Origin: Candidatus Dojkabacteria bacterium UBA2259
Lineage (GTDB): Bacteria; Patescibacteriota; Dojkabacteria; SC72
DNA: 64,000 nucleotides
Reading direction: 5' to 3'
NCBI GenBank assembly: GCA_002347605.1
Contig: DDXN01000001.1
Span: 1-64,000 of the forward strand
Positions 1-9,310 of the stretch are shown piece by piece. The translations under genes were made by a program, and so were the position numbers. Every line of letters begins with the position of its first letter. The stretch's first letter is position 1. Under the pieces are notes generated by a model that was not told the origin of the DNA, did not search any database, and saw nothing but the letters and a program-made list of their open reading frames with translations.

Positions 1-142
1 CTTCTTCTATAGGTACAGCATTCTCCTGTGAATATTCATCAATAACTTGCCCTATTGCAATAGATTGAGGTACAAATGTATAAAAAAGAACAAACAAAGA
101 AACAAAAATCTTGTACAAAGATTTCTTATACAATCTCTTCAT
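1..142 (-). CDS. Secreted protein, N-terminal part only (runs off window)
   Basis: The reverse strand opens with ATG at 142 and stays open to the window edge (47 codons). The product starts MKRLYKKSLYK, followed by a hydrophobic stretch (IFVSLFVLFYTFV) and PQSIAIGQ, which has the layout of a signal peptide or N-terminal membrane anchor. The residues after it (VIDEYSQENAVPIEE) are polar and acidic. No family can be named from so short a piece. Function unknown; an exported protein is inferred only from the N-terminus. Confidence 0.6.
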   Translation of the reverse strand, partial: MKRLYKKSLYKIFVSLFVLFYTFVPQSIAIGQVIDEYSQENAVPIEE

Positions 143-386
143 TCAAATAAATATAATAAATTTATTATAATCAGAGATATATGTTGTTAGATGGGCAGAC
201 CCTCAAATCAACATAACCTCTCCGTTGATTACATATAGGTCCTGTGGCTATCCTGTAATAAACACATACATAGTGTGTCTATGCCACATTTTCTGGCACA
301 ATTATATATCTCAATATCAATGAAGTCAATGAATTTGGTATACCCTTTGGTACACCCTAAATGTTAAACCCATAGAGTATATTTAC
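143..386. other. Non-coding gap with several short hairpins
   Basis: No open frame of note. The gap holds a run of small inverted repeats: GGG/CCC at 193-202, AATCAAC (206-212) with GTTGATT (224-230), and TGCCA (282-286) with TGGCA (294-298). The left end must hold the promoter of the reverse-strand gene starting at 142, and the right end follows the stop of the ABC transporter. A structured RNA or a long 5' leader is possible, but no known RNA family was recognised. Confidence 0.3.
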
Positions 387-2192
387 TTACTGATTATACT
401 TAACCTCTTTGTAAAATCTTCCCTTCTTTTTTATTAACTCTTTCCAATCACCCCTTTCTACAATATGACCATTATCAAACATATATATACGATCAAATAG
501 GTCTAATAGATCTGTATCTCTACTAATCAATATTACCGTTCTATCAGGACCTGCAAAATCTAATATCCCCTTCATTATCTTCTCTCTTGAAAGCCCATCG
601 ATAAAGGTAAAAGGCTCATCTAATATGAAAATATCTCTATTCCTATACAACATTCTCGCTATAGCTAACCTTTGCCAATATCCAGGAGATAGCTCCTTAC
701 CATCTAAATATTTACCTAATCTGAGTGTATCTGTTATACCCTCTTTTTTCATAAACTTGTCTATTTCACATATCTTTATCACCTTACTGTACAACTCGTT
801 GTTAATATTTTTTCTCTCCCCAGTGAGTGTAATATTCTCTCTAATACTAAAACTGTAATTAACAAAATTTTGGAATGTAACAGATATCTTACTCTTTACC
901 TCACCCCTATCTAACTCTTTAACAGAGAACCCTCCCATAAAGTAGTCTCCCGATGTAATTTGGTACAAACCCGTCAATATCTTAATTAAACTACTCTTCC
1001 CAGAACCATCTCCTCCAAAGAATGCAACTTTTTGACCTGCTTCAATTTTAAAAGAAATGTTCTCTAATACTTTTTTCTCTGGTTGATCAGGATATGCGAA
1101 ATCTAGTTTCATAAATTCGATATCAGGAGTCTTTTTGGGTAATTTCTCAAACCCATGTCTCTGGTCTCCAAAACCCATATGATTAACAAATTCAAAATAT
1201 TTAGATGCATATGATAGGTAGTTATCTAAAAGTGAAAAGGTATTAGCAGCTTGTAGTGAGCCTGTAAAAACAACATCTACATAGTTAAAGAGAGCACTAA
1301 AACTACCAATGGATATCTTGTTTATTACTGCATATCCTAAAAGATACAGAATATATACATACTTTAAAAGTTGTCCTACTACCGAACCAAATATCTGATC
1401 TATTGTAAGATGTTTTCTTTTTTCAAAAAGGGTCTTTAAATATCCTTCTTTAGCTACTGTAAATTTCCTTTTAAGATAGTCATATGTATTATCCACCCTT
1501 AGCTCATTGAAATTCCTAATATCCATTCCTAATGTATAGTAGATATAGTTGGTTAATTTTAATGTACCCATCTCCCTATCATCATAGATTTGTATTAACT
1601 TTCTATTAAAATGAGCAAGTAAAACCTCAGGTACAACAAATACTGCAAGAATTAATACAGACCAACCAAGATGAGAATAGAGTATTATGAAAGCAGTTAC
1701 TGCTCTTGCTAGTTGATATATTATTGTTGAAAAAGATTCGTATGAAAGTAGTAAGTTTGCTATAGAATAGTTTGGAATAAATTCGATAAGATTTTGTAAC
1801 TTAGGTTTCTCAATATCCTGAAGATTAGAACTAGACACCTTATTCATTATCTCAATATTAATATCCTTCCATACCTTATCCGTAATATTGGTTCCCATAT
1901 TTATCCTTATCTTTGTACCAATTGTAACAAACAACAAAAGTATTAGAGAAATACATAGATAATAGAATGAATCGGTTACAAGATATGCCTGTATATCGAA
2001 TCCTTCAAACTCTTTAATAACTGTTACTGTGGCATCCAAGAATTTACCTGCAACTGTAATACCAACCATCTCTGCAATCGTTACTATTACAAAAAGCCCA
2101 TCCCTGATTAAAACGTCTTTGGGATATCTACCATAGAAAAACTTAATAACTTGCCACAAAGTTTTAACTTTATCTTGTATAATGTTGGTCAT
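387..2192 (-). CDS. ABC transporter, fused permease and ATPase, degenerate ATPase motifs
   Basis: A 601-residue half-transporter with exporter layout: about six membrane segments in residues 20-330, then a nucleotide-binding domain from about 360. Visible motifs are Walker A (GGDGSGKSS, about 391-399), the Q-loop (TFQNF), an altered signature (LSPGYWQRLAIARM in place of LSGGQ) and Walker B (IFILDEP). The switch histidine expected after Walker B is replaced by Arg (LISRDTD). Exporters of this fold move lipids, peptides or drugs and work as dimers. The substrate here is unknown, and the altered signature and H-loop suggest weak or asymmetric ATP hydrolysis, perhaps with a second half-transporter as partner. 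The start at 2192 follows an extended -10 (TGATATTAT) 9 bases upstream, implying an almost leaderless transcript. Confidence 0.85.
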   Translation of the reverse strand: MTNIIQDKVKTLWQVIKFFYGRYPKDVLIRDGLFVIVTIAEMVGITVAGKFLDATVTVIKEFEGFDIQAYLVTDSFYYLCISLILLLFVTIGTKIRINMGTNITDKVWKDINIEIMNKVSSSNLQDIEKPKLQNLIEFIPNYSIANLLLSYESFSTIIYQLARAVTAFIILYSHLGWSVLILAVFVVPEVLLAHFNRKLIQIYDDREMGTLKLTNYIYYTLGMDIRNFNELRVDNTYDYLKRKFTVAKEGYLKTLFEKRKHLTIDQIFGSVVGQLLKYVYILYLLGYAVINKISIGSFSALFNYVDVVFTGSLQAANTFSLLDNYLSYASKYFEFVNHMGFGDQRHGFEKLPKKTPDIEFMKLDFAYPDQPEKKVLENISFKIEAGQKVAFFGGDGSGKSSLIKILTGLYQITSGDYFMGGFSVKELDRGEVKSKISVTFQNFVNYSFSIRENITLTGERKNINNELYSKVIKICEIDKFMKKEGITDTLRLGKYLDGKELSPGYWQRLAIARMLYRNRDIFILDEPFTFIDGLSREKIMKGILDFAGPDRTVILISRDTDLLDLFDRIYMFDNGHIVERGDWKELIKKKGRFYKEVKYNQ

Positions 2193-2200
2193 CCTAAATC

Positions 2201-2210
2201 TATAATATCA
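2201..2210. promoter_or_regulatory. Shared bidirectional -10 element
   Basis: The sequence TATAATATCA reads TATAAT on the + strand (11 bases before the GTG at 2218) and TGATATTAT on the - strand (9 bases before the ATG at 2192). Only 25 bases separate the two divergent genes, so one AT block probably serves both. Transcription in both directions would begin at or near the start codons. Confidence 0.5.
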
Positions 2211-2217
2211 TGTACAA

Positions 2218-2676
2218 GTGGTTAGAGATAACAAATATTTAGAAAATTTACTATACAACCTTTGGGAGAATAATTTCTGTGATGTTGCCAGATTAAATCT
2301 AGTTGCAATTAAATACGGTAAACATTCTAAAAGACAGTTAGGGAGTATTAGATTAATAAAAGATAGGGATACTTTTGATAGGTATATTAAAAGATATAAT
2401 CTTAATAAAGATGTATTTGAGAATAAAACAGTATCTCTAATAAATATTACAAGATATTTTGCATATGACTATGTACCTGAATATGTTATTAGAGCAACAA
2501 TAGCTCATGAACTTTGTCACTATACTCATGGTTTTAGTTCTCCACTTGAAAAGAGATATAAATATCCTCATCAGGGAAGTATTATAAAAAAGGAGTTAAA
2601 AGATAGGGGGTTAATAGATATATATGTTGATTCTAAAAAATGGTTAAAGGATAATTGGATATCAGTTATTTCATAA
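2218..2676 (+). CDS. SprT-like / ImmA-like zinc metallopeptidase domain protein
   Basis: A 152-residue protein with the zincin motif HELCH at residues 97-101 (two zinc His and the catalytic Glu) and a possible third ligand in PHQGS (His118), a spacing resembling SprT-type proteins. It starts with GTG; no ATG lies in frame upstream and a TATAAT sits 11 bases before. The gene is followed 55 bases later by an XRE regulator. Metallopeptidase plus XRE repressor pairs (ImmA/ImmR type) control mobile elements and stress responses, so a repressor-cleaving role is possible, but the peptidase does not match ImmA closely. Function is inferred from the motif alone. Confidence 0.6.
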   Translation: MVRDNKYLENLLYNLWENNFCDVARLNLVAIKYGKHSKRQLGSIRLIKDRDTFDRYIKRYNLNKDVFENKTVSLINITRYFAYDYVPEYVIRATIAHELCHYTHGFSSPLEKRYKYPHQGSIIKKELKDRGLIDIYVDSKKWLKDNWISVIS

Positions 2677-2731
2677 ATAAGAACTTTTCTTCTATACTTT
2701 TTCATTTCTCTGCCCATTACAATTCTTAAAT

Positions 2732-3271
2732 ATGAAAAACGATTACATAGGAGAAAATATTCGCACATACAGAGCAAGAGCGAATTTAACTCAACAGCAG
2801 TTGGCAGATAAGGTCGGAGTAAGTTGGGAAATGGTTTCGAGATATGAAAGAAGTATCAATTCCCCCTTTAAAAAGATATATAAGATATCTAGTGCTTTAA
2901 ATGTTCCAGAGTCTTTACTTTTAGAAAAACATATTCCAAAGAAGTATTCAAATATTGATTACAAAGTTCCCCTATTTATACAAATTCCAAGCTCAAATAA
3001 ATTTGACCCTAACAATACTAATTACTATTACATTTGTCCTGAATGGGTATTAAAAAGAGATAGGGAGTGTATAGCTATTAATTCTTCTTTAATAAATTTC
3101 GAAAGAGAGGAATTTAATAGGGATGGAGTTGTATATATTTCTAAAAATATTAAACCTATTACAAATGATTATGTATTAATAAGAGATAGTAATGGATTCA
3201 TCACCGAGAGATATACAAATACCAATAGTAATATATTTGGAAAGGTATTAGCTCAAGAGATTAGGTATTAA
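2732..3271 (+). CDS. XRE-family transcriptional regulator with S24-like C-terminal domain
   Basis: Residues 6-60 form a Cro/C1-type helix-turn-helix (NIRTYRARANLTQQQLADKV, then SWEMVSRYERS). The C-terminal half ends in a segment (DYVLIRDSNGFITERYT, then IFGKVLAQEIRY) that recalls the beta-rich LexA/CI S24 domain, but the catalytic Ser and Lys are not evident, so self-cleavage is doubtful. It follows the zinc peptidase in the same direction and faces the AbiE operon convergently. A DNA-binding repressor of an accessory module is the likely role; targets cannot be read from the sequence. Confidence 0.7.
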   Translation: MKNDYIGENIRTYRARANLTQQQLADKVGVSWEMVSRYERSINSPFKKIYKISSALNVPESLLLEKHIPKKYSNIDYKVPLFIQIPSSNKFDPNNTNYYYICPEWVLKRDRECIAINSSLINFEREEFNRDGVVYISKNIKPITNDYVLIRDSNGFITERYTNTNSNIFGKVLAQEIRY

Positions 3272-3282
3272 TCTTTAACATG

Positions 3283-3305
3283 TAGTACTGAATTATTCAG
3301 TACTA
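3283..3305. terminator. Perfect inverted repeat between convergent genes
   Basis: TAGTACTGAA (3283-3292) and TTCAGTACTA (3296-3305) form a perfect 10-bp stem with a 3-base loop, 11 bases after the XRE stop and 16 bases before the AbiEii stop. There is no long T-run on either side, so it may be a weak bidirectional terminator or an RNA-stabilising hairpin. Confidence 0.55.
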
Positions 3306-3321
3306 GGTGTTACAACTATTC

Positions 3322-4056
3322 TTAATTCCTCCTTGATATTTCGTCTTGTAAAAATGAAACAATATCATCCTGAATGTGTGGTAATAGCTTGTCTAAATCT
3401 CTTTGTTTAACTAAAGGATTTAAATCTTGATTTAACAATGTCTTTGTTAAATGTTTTTCAATAAAGGCAATTAAAGATTTAAGATATTTTACATACTCCA
3501 TACCACTTCCTTCTTCAATAACTTTCTCATTTATACTTAAACCCTGTAAAAAGAATTTATAGATATCATAGAAATCTCTTCCAGCAATCTTTCCATTTTT
3601 ATCATATCTTGCTTTACAAGCAAAAAGTTTGTTAGCAAACATAGTATCTAGCGTCTGACCATTACAGTACATATTTACCTGCTCTAACAAAACTTTCTCG
3701 TATTCATTGTATTTGCTAACATTATCATTAATCTCTAACTTTAGAGTGTTTCTTTCTCCCTCTGGTGCTTTGTATTTAAGAAAAAACTGCAAATGCCTTC
3801 TACTTTCATCCTTTATCTCAAAGCCTAATTTTTTAAATATTTCATAACACCTTTTTCTAATTTTCTCTTTCTTACTTTTATCTGGCAAGTCGAAATCTAA
3901 ATCAATAGAGAATCTGTCTAATACTCCTCGAAGACTTGCATATGTACCACCTTTAAACATAAGAGTTTGAGAAAGTAGAGGATCTTTTAATATTTCTTTT
4001 AAGAGTATAGATAGCTGATTTTTATGTTTTATCTCCCTATTACTTGGAACGAACAT
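3322..4056 (-). CDS. AbiEii-type nucleotidyltransferase toxin
   Basis: Member of the AbiEii/AbiGii nucleotidyltransferase-like toxin family (DUF1814). The hallmark motif is clear: FKGGTYASL followed by DRFSIDLDFDL, i.e. GG(T/S) plus the D-x-D metal-binding pair, and a later lysine/acid-rich motif near KLFACKARYD and GRDFYDIYKFF. AbiE toxins transfer nucleotides to RNA targets such as tRNA and stop growth, and the system can abort phage infection. The better start is ATG at 4056 because AGGAGGT lies 8 bases upstream; an in-frame TTG at 4065 is less likely. The gene overlaps its antitoxin by 17 bases, a layout for translational coupling. Confidence 0.85.
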   Translation of the reverse strand: MFVPSNREIKHKNQLSILLKEILKDPLLSQTLMFKGGTYASLRGVLDRFSIDLDFDLPDKSKKEKIRKRCYEIFKKLGFEIKDESRRHLQFFLKYKAPEGERNTLKLEINDNVSKYNEYEKVLLEQVNMYCNGQTLDTMFANKLFACKARYDKNGKIAGRDFYDIYKFFLQGLSINEKVIEEGSGMEYVKYLKSLIAFIEKHLTKTLLNQDLNPLVKQRDLDKLLPHIQDDIVSFLQDEISRRN

Positions 4057-4603
4057 AGTAACCAACCTCCTCTCTTAGATAGTTTAGTTTTTTATTATCT
4101 ATAGATAGATTGTTATCAATGTAATACTTAGGATTGATATGTCTAATATCTGCCAAAGCTCTCTCAACATTAGCTACAGAGTACCCAGGAGTATCCTCTA
4201 TCCCTGCTCTGTTAAGTAAATATTTGTCATTTAGGTATCTACACAAATATGTAGTACCTCCAATAGTAATCTCTTTCTGTTTTTTACCAAAGAGTGTAAC
4301 TTTTTTAATATCTTGGAATATGATTCCCTCTTTAGCCAGAATACTTTCTGCGGATATATATGAAAAAGGCCCTCCAATAGCGCAAGCTACCTCGTACTGA
4401 TCTAAATCTTTTAATGGAATGGTGGAATACAATCCTTTGTATATTCTATATAGAATCTCCCTTTCAATATATCTTTGTATTGTTTTAAGTAGTGTATTTC
4501 TATTTTTAATATCCCAAAGTAATGCTAAATCAAAGGATGTAAATATCCTTTTATTACTTTGATACAGAATTTTTTGTTTATCTACTTTTCTCATCTTGTA
4601 CAT
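4040..4603 (-). CDS. AbiEi-type antitoxin / transcriptional autoregulator
   Basis: A 187-residue protein upstream of and overlapping the AbiEii toxin. The N-terminal 80 residues have a winged-helix layout (FTSFDLALLWDIKNRNTLLK, then a basic recognition stretch), and the rest (FSYISAESILAKEGII, TPGYSVANVERALADI) matches the AbiEi antitoxin core. AbiEi proteins bind inverted repeats in their own promoter and counter the toxin. The ATG at 4603 lies inside a perfect palindrome (4597-4612), and a TATTAT box ends 8 bases before it, so repressor binding would block both transcription and the start codon. A second in-frame ATG is at 4594. Confidence 0.8.
   Translation of the reverse strand: MYKMRKVDKQKILYQSNKRIFTSFDLALLWDIKNRNTLLKTIQRYIEREILYRIYKGLYSTIPLKDLDQYEVACAIGGPFSYISAESILAKEGIIFQDIKKVTLFGKKQKEITIGGTTYLCRYLNDKYLLNRAGIEDTPGYSVANVERALADIRHINPKYYIDNNLSIDNKKLNYLREEVGYYVRSK
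4065..4071 (-). promoter_or_regulatory. Strong Shine-Dalgarno site for AbiEii
   Basis: The reverse strand reads AGGAGGT, with 8 bases to the ATG at 4056. It lies inside the antitoxin coding sequence and fixes the toxin start. Such a site is rare in this window, where most genes show none. Confidence 0.75.
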
Positions 4604-4612
4604 ATATGTACA
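4597..4612. promoter_or_regulatory. Palindromic operator candidate of the AbiE operon
   Basis: TGTACATATATGTACA is a perfect 16-bp palindrome that covers the antitoxin start codon and touches the -10 hexamer (4612-4617 on the reverse strand). AbiEi antitoxins are known to repress their own operon through inverted repeats, so this is a natural operator candidate. Confidence 0.6.
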
Positions 4613-4749
4613 TAATACAGAATACCTATTTGAAAGTCAATACTTTATTTTTCATCTTTTTACAAGGATGAAACAAATATATAATTGAGAATTTACAATA
4701 ACCTCTTAAAAGCATATCTGTCCTGGTATTATCAAAAAGAATACAAGAA

Positions 4750-4775
4750 AAAAGGGACCTATAGGAGTCCCTTTT
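4750..4775 (-). terminator. Intrinsic terminator of groES-groEL
   Basis: AAAAGGGAC (4750-4758) and GTCCCTTTT (4767-4775) pair around an 8-base loop. In the groEL direction the stem is followed by a T-rich run (TTTTCTTGT). It lies 22 bases past the groEL stop. Confidence 0.8.
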
Positions 4776-4796
4776 CATATTCCCTTTAAAATGATA

Positions 4797-6440
<1,644 letters not shown>

Positions 6441-6447
6441 TTATCTA

Positions 6448-6750
6448 TTATTTAGAAATAGCTAGTATATCTTCAGTATCTAGAATATACAATTCTTCAC
6501 CATTAATCTCTACCTCTTCTGGTGCATATTTCTTAAAATAGACCATATCTCCAATCTTAACATCAAATTTTAATAGCTTTCCTGCCTTGTCCTTTCCTTT
6601 ACCGAGTTTAATCACTTCTCCAAATGAAGGCTTTTTCTCATCTGATGCATTAGGGGGAATAACTAACCCTCCAGGAGTTTTTTCTTGAACCTCCTGGGGT
6701 TTAACTAAGACTCTGTTACCTAAAGGTTGAATATTCATATCTTTTGCCAT
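6448..6750 (-). CDS. groS: Co-chaperonin GroES (10 kDa)
   Basis: A 100-residue protein with the GroES fold: IQPLGNRVLVKP at the N-terminus, the mobile loop around EKTPGGLVIPPNA, and the C-terminal strand YILDTEDILAI. It caps GroEL rings and controls release of folded clients. The start at 6750 (ATGGCAAAAG) follows a weak TGTGATAAT -10 by 8 bases, and the CIRCE-like element lies directly upstream of that, so HrcA binding would exclude RNA polymerase. Confidence 0.97.
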   Translation of the reverse strand: MAKDMNIQPLGNRVLVKPQEVQEKTPGGLVIPPNASDEKKPSFGEVIKLGKGKDKAGKLLKFDVKIGDMVYFKKYAPEEVEINGEELYILDTEDILAISK

Positions 6751-6773
6751 TTTTTAAAATTATCACAATTTAA

Positions 6774-6800
6774 TTAGCAACTCAAAAAAGAGAGTGCTAA
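6774..6800 (-). promoter_or_regulatory. CIRCE-like HrcA operator of groES-groEL
   Basis: Arms TTAGCAACTC (6774-6783) and GAGTGCTAA (6792-6800) flank an 8-base spacer. The CIRCE consensus is TTAGCACTC-N9-GAGTGCTAA, so the right arm is perfect and the left arm carries one inserted A that takes up one spacer base. It sits just upstream of the groES -10. Confidence 0.85.
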
Positions 6801-6827
6801 GTATTTTAAATACATATCAATTAAATG

Positions 6828-7430
6828 TCAATATCTTAGACCTTTTAATACAATAGATTTTTCAAGCAATTCAATATTTTCAATGTATCTACCAACTAAC
6901 CCGTTTTCGTTAAGTGTAACTATTGATTCTCCAATACCCTTGTTAACCATCTCTATCCAATTGGTATACCCTCCTATTGAAAACGGTCCTACATTAATTT
7001 CAGTTATATATATCTGCGCACTTTGTATGTCATCTTTATTAATATCCGTAGATACCCAAAGAGATATACCTTGATATTTAACTTTTACATATACAGTCCA
7101 TTTGTTTTTAGCTGGTTTGATATACATTTGTTCCAAATCAACCTCTTCACCAAAATATGAATCAAGTACAGTAAAAAAAACCGACCCAACTTCTTGAATA
7201 TCTAACTCAAGAAACTGTGTGTCTGCCAATGACAGTGAGAAGTCGGATATCTTTTCACTAAGATCAATTTCTTTGATACTATTTCGGTCAACTATATTCT
7301 CACTTTGTATATTGTCTTCAAATTCCTTTTCCCAATTTCTGTATTTAAGGAATACATATCCTACAAGAAGCCCTACAAACAAGAGAATAATTCCAAGAAA
7401 TATTAATATTGAGAAAAAGAATCTCTTCAT
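6828..7430 (-). CDS. Hypothetical membrane-anchored protein
   Basis: A 200-residue protein with one strong N-terminal membrane helix (FFFSILIFLGIILLFVGLLV, residues 4-23), then a mostly beta-like soluble domain rich in Asp, Glu and Ile. It starts 4 bases after the murJ stop on the same strand and so is probably co-transcribed with murJ. No family is recognised. A small envelope-facing accessory protein is the most that can be inferred. Confidence 0.6.
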   Translation of the reverse strand: MKRFFFSILIFLGIILLFVGLLVGYVFLKYRNWEKEFEDNIQSENIVDRNSIKEIDLSEKISDFSLSLADTQFLELDIQEVGSVFFTVLDSYFGEEVDLEQMYIKPAKNKWTVYVKVKYQGISLWVSTDINKDDIQSAQIYITEINVGPFSIGGYTNWIEMVNKGIGESIVTLNENGLVGRYIENIELLEKSIVLKGLRY

Positions 7431-7433
7431 ATA

Positions 7434-9239
7434 TTAATGTATTAAATTAGTACCATTTCTAAATCTCCCCTTTATCCTTTTCAAGATGTTTATAGCCATA
7501 CCGTACTCATGTGGCGAAAATAGCTTAGAACCTATTAAGTAAGAGAGAAAACCATATGACGATGTCACAGCTGTAAGCATAAGGACATATACTGTTTTAC
7601 TTGTATCAAGTTTAAAATCAAACAGCTTGAATACAACATACATTCCTATAATCATTAATAGCATATTGAGTAATTTTAGTAGGATTGGATACATAGTTTC
7701 TTTCCAAGAAAGAACCTTCCTTACTTTGTTTAGCATTGTTACACCCACTATCATTTGTAATATATATGAGAGACTAATACTTAAGGCTAGTCCTCCTACA
7801 GCTAATGTTGAATCTCCTCTGGTTGTAACCCAAATAGACAGGTCATCAATAAATGATTTCATAACAAAGGGTACACCACTACCATTCGCATTCTCAATTT
7901 GTAACCATATTTGTTCTAGAATTGGCCTCCAGTCATAGTAGTGACTAAAGAAGTTCGTTAGAAAATACGCTCCAAGGAGATTGATAACTATACCAAAGGA
8001 TATTGCAATTAATGGTTTGAGAGTATTCTTTAAAGCATAAAATGCTCTAAGAAGTATTTGCATTACTGTCTGCCCTACTATCGAAGCAGTAAGAAGTGCT
8101 AAACACCATGCAGTAAGTAAAGTATCCTGCCAGTCAAAGGCACCCGTTCCATATACCAAACGTACTATTGGTAATCTCAATACCAACATTATTGCAACAA
8201 GAGGAAATATTAAATACATAGAGAGTTGAATCGAGTCATTTAAAACTTTTTTAAAATTACCTTCTTCCTTTTGACATGCATATTTTGCTAAATCAGGAAG
8301 AGCTACTTGTGCCACCGCCCCCCCAATTATATTTACAGGAAAAAGGTGTAGGCTAAATGCAAATTTGTAAGCACTCAGTGCTCCAGCAGTAAGTGTAAAA
8401 CTAATGAAGGTGTTAACAATGGTATTAAACTGTTCCCCCAAAACAGCTATCATTCGTGGGAACGCAAGTTTAAATGCTTTCCAAACACTACTGTTTTCAA
8501 CTACCTCTTTAACAGTAATAGATATACCATTGTCCTGCTTGTAATATTTAATTAACAAAGGTATTTGGACAAGAAGGTGTAAAACAGATCCAATAATCGC
8601 AGAAATCGCTATAGCGGTAACATCAAATTTAAAATATGTTACCAAAATATATGTCCCTATTATGATTGCTACATTGTAAAAAAGTGGAGCAAATGAAGTA
8701 ATGAAAAACTGTTTCCTTACTTGTAGATATGCTGTAACAAAAGCACTTAAACTCAAAAACAGAGGTGAAAGTAACCCTATTCTAAATAGTTTAAGAAAAA
8801 GGGGGTAGTCTGATGCACTCATTTGATACCCGATATTGAGTACCCTGTTAGCGTATTCATTGTTAACTACCCAATTAGTAATCTGAGGCGCGAAAATGAA
8901 CATTACTACAACTATTAGTAGACAAAGAAGAAAGAAAACCATCGTTAACTGCTTAAAAAGACGGTTGTACTGCCTATTCCCTTTGTCATACAACTCATCA
9001 GAAAGGATTGGAATAATGGCTGCATTAATTGAACCTGCAACTAACACCATAAATATGATATCTGGGATTGTAAATGATGCCCAGAAGATATCTAATTCAT
9101 GAGATGCTCCAAAGAGTTGTGCAAATATTCTTAATTTCCAAAATCCCAATATCTTGGTCAGGAAGAGTACAAACATTACCATAAAGACACTGTTTTTCTT
9201 TACCACTTTTGATGTTCTATTCAATATATATTTATTCAA
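7434..9239 (-). CDS. murJ: Lipid II flippase MurJ (MviN family)
   Basis: A 601-residue polytopic protein of the MurJ/MviN family with about 14 hydrophobic helices. The N-terminal signature runs FLTKILGFWKLRIFAQLFGA, then SINAAIIPIL, matching the family's first helices. MurJ moves lipid-linked peptidoglycan precursor across the membrane. The chosen start is TTG at 9239, which gives a basic N-terminal tail before the first helix; the next Met lies inside the first helix and would truncate it. A TATTAT box ends a few bases before the TTG. A hypothetical membrane protein follows directly. Length is a little above the usual 500-550 because of longer loops around residues 440-480. Confidence 0.92.
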   Translation of the reverse strand: MNKYILNRTSKVVKKNSVFMVMFVLFLTKILGFWKLRIFAQLFGASHELDIFWASFTIPDIIFMVLVAGSINAAIIPILSDELYDKGNRQYNRLFKQLTMVFFLLCLLIVVVMFIFAPQITNWVVNNEYANRVLNIGYQMSASDYPLFLKLFRIGLLSPLFLSLSAFVTAYLQVRKQFFITSFAPLFYNVAIIIGTYILVTYFKFDVTAIAISAIIGSVLHLLVQIPLLIKYYKQDNGISITVKEVVENSSVWKAFKLAFPRMIAVLGEQFNTIVNTFISFTLTAGALSAYKFAFSLHLFPVNIIGGAVAQVALPDLAKYACQKEEGNFKKVLNDSIQLSMYLIFPLVAIMLVLRLPIVRLVYGTGAFDWQDTLLTAWCLALLTASIVGQTVMQILLRAFYALKNTLKPLIAISFGIVINLLGAYFLTNFFSHYYDWRPILEQIWLQIENANGSGVPFVMKSFIDDLSIWVTTRGDSTLAVGGLALSISLSYILQMIVGVTMLNKVRKVLSWKETMYPILLKLLNMLLMIIGMYVVFKLFDFKLDTSKTVYVLMLTAVTSSYGFLSYLIGSKLFSPHEYGMAINILKRIKGRFRNGTNLIH

Positions 9240-9310
9240 GCGAATAATATATTAAAGTATAAAGGAAGATTTTTCAAATATTTTTAATAGCAGTGTTCTA
9301 AACTATTAAT

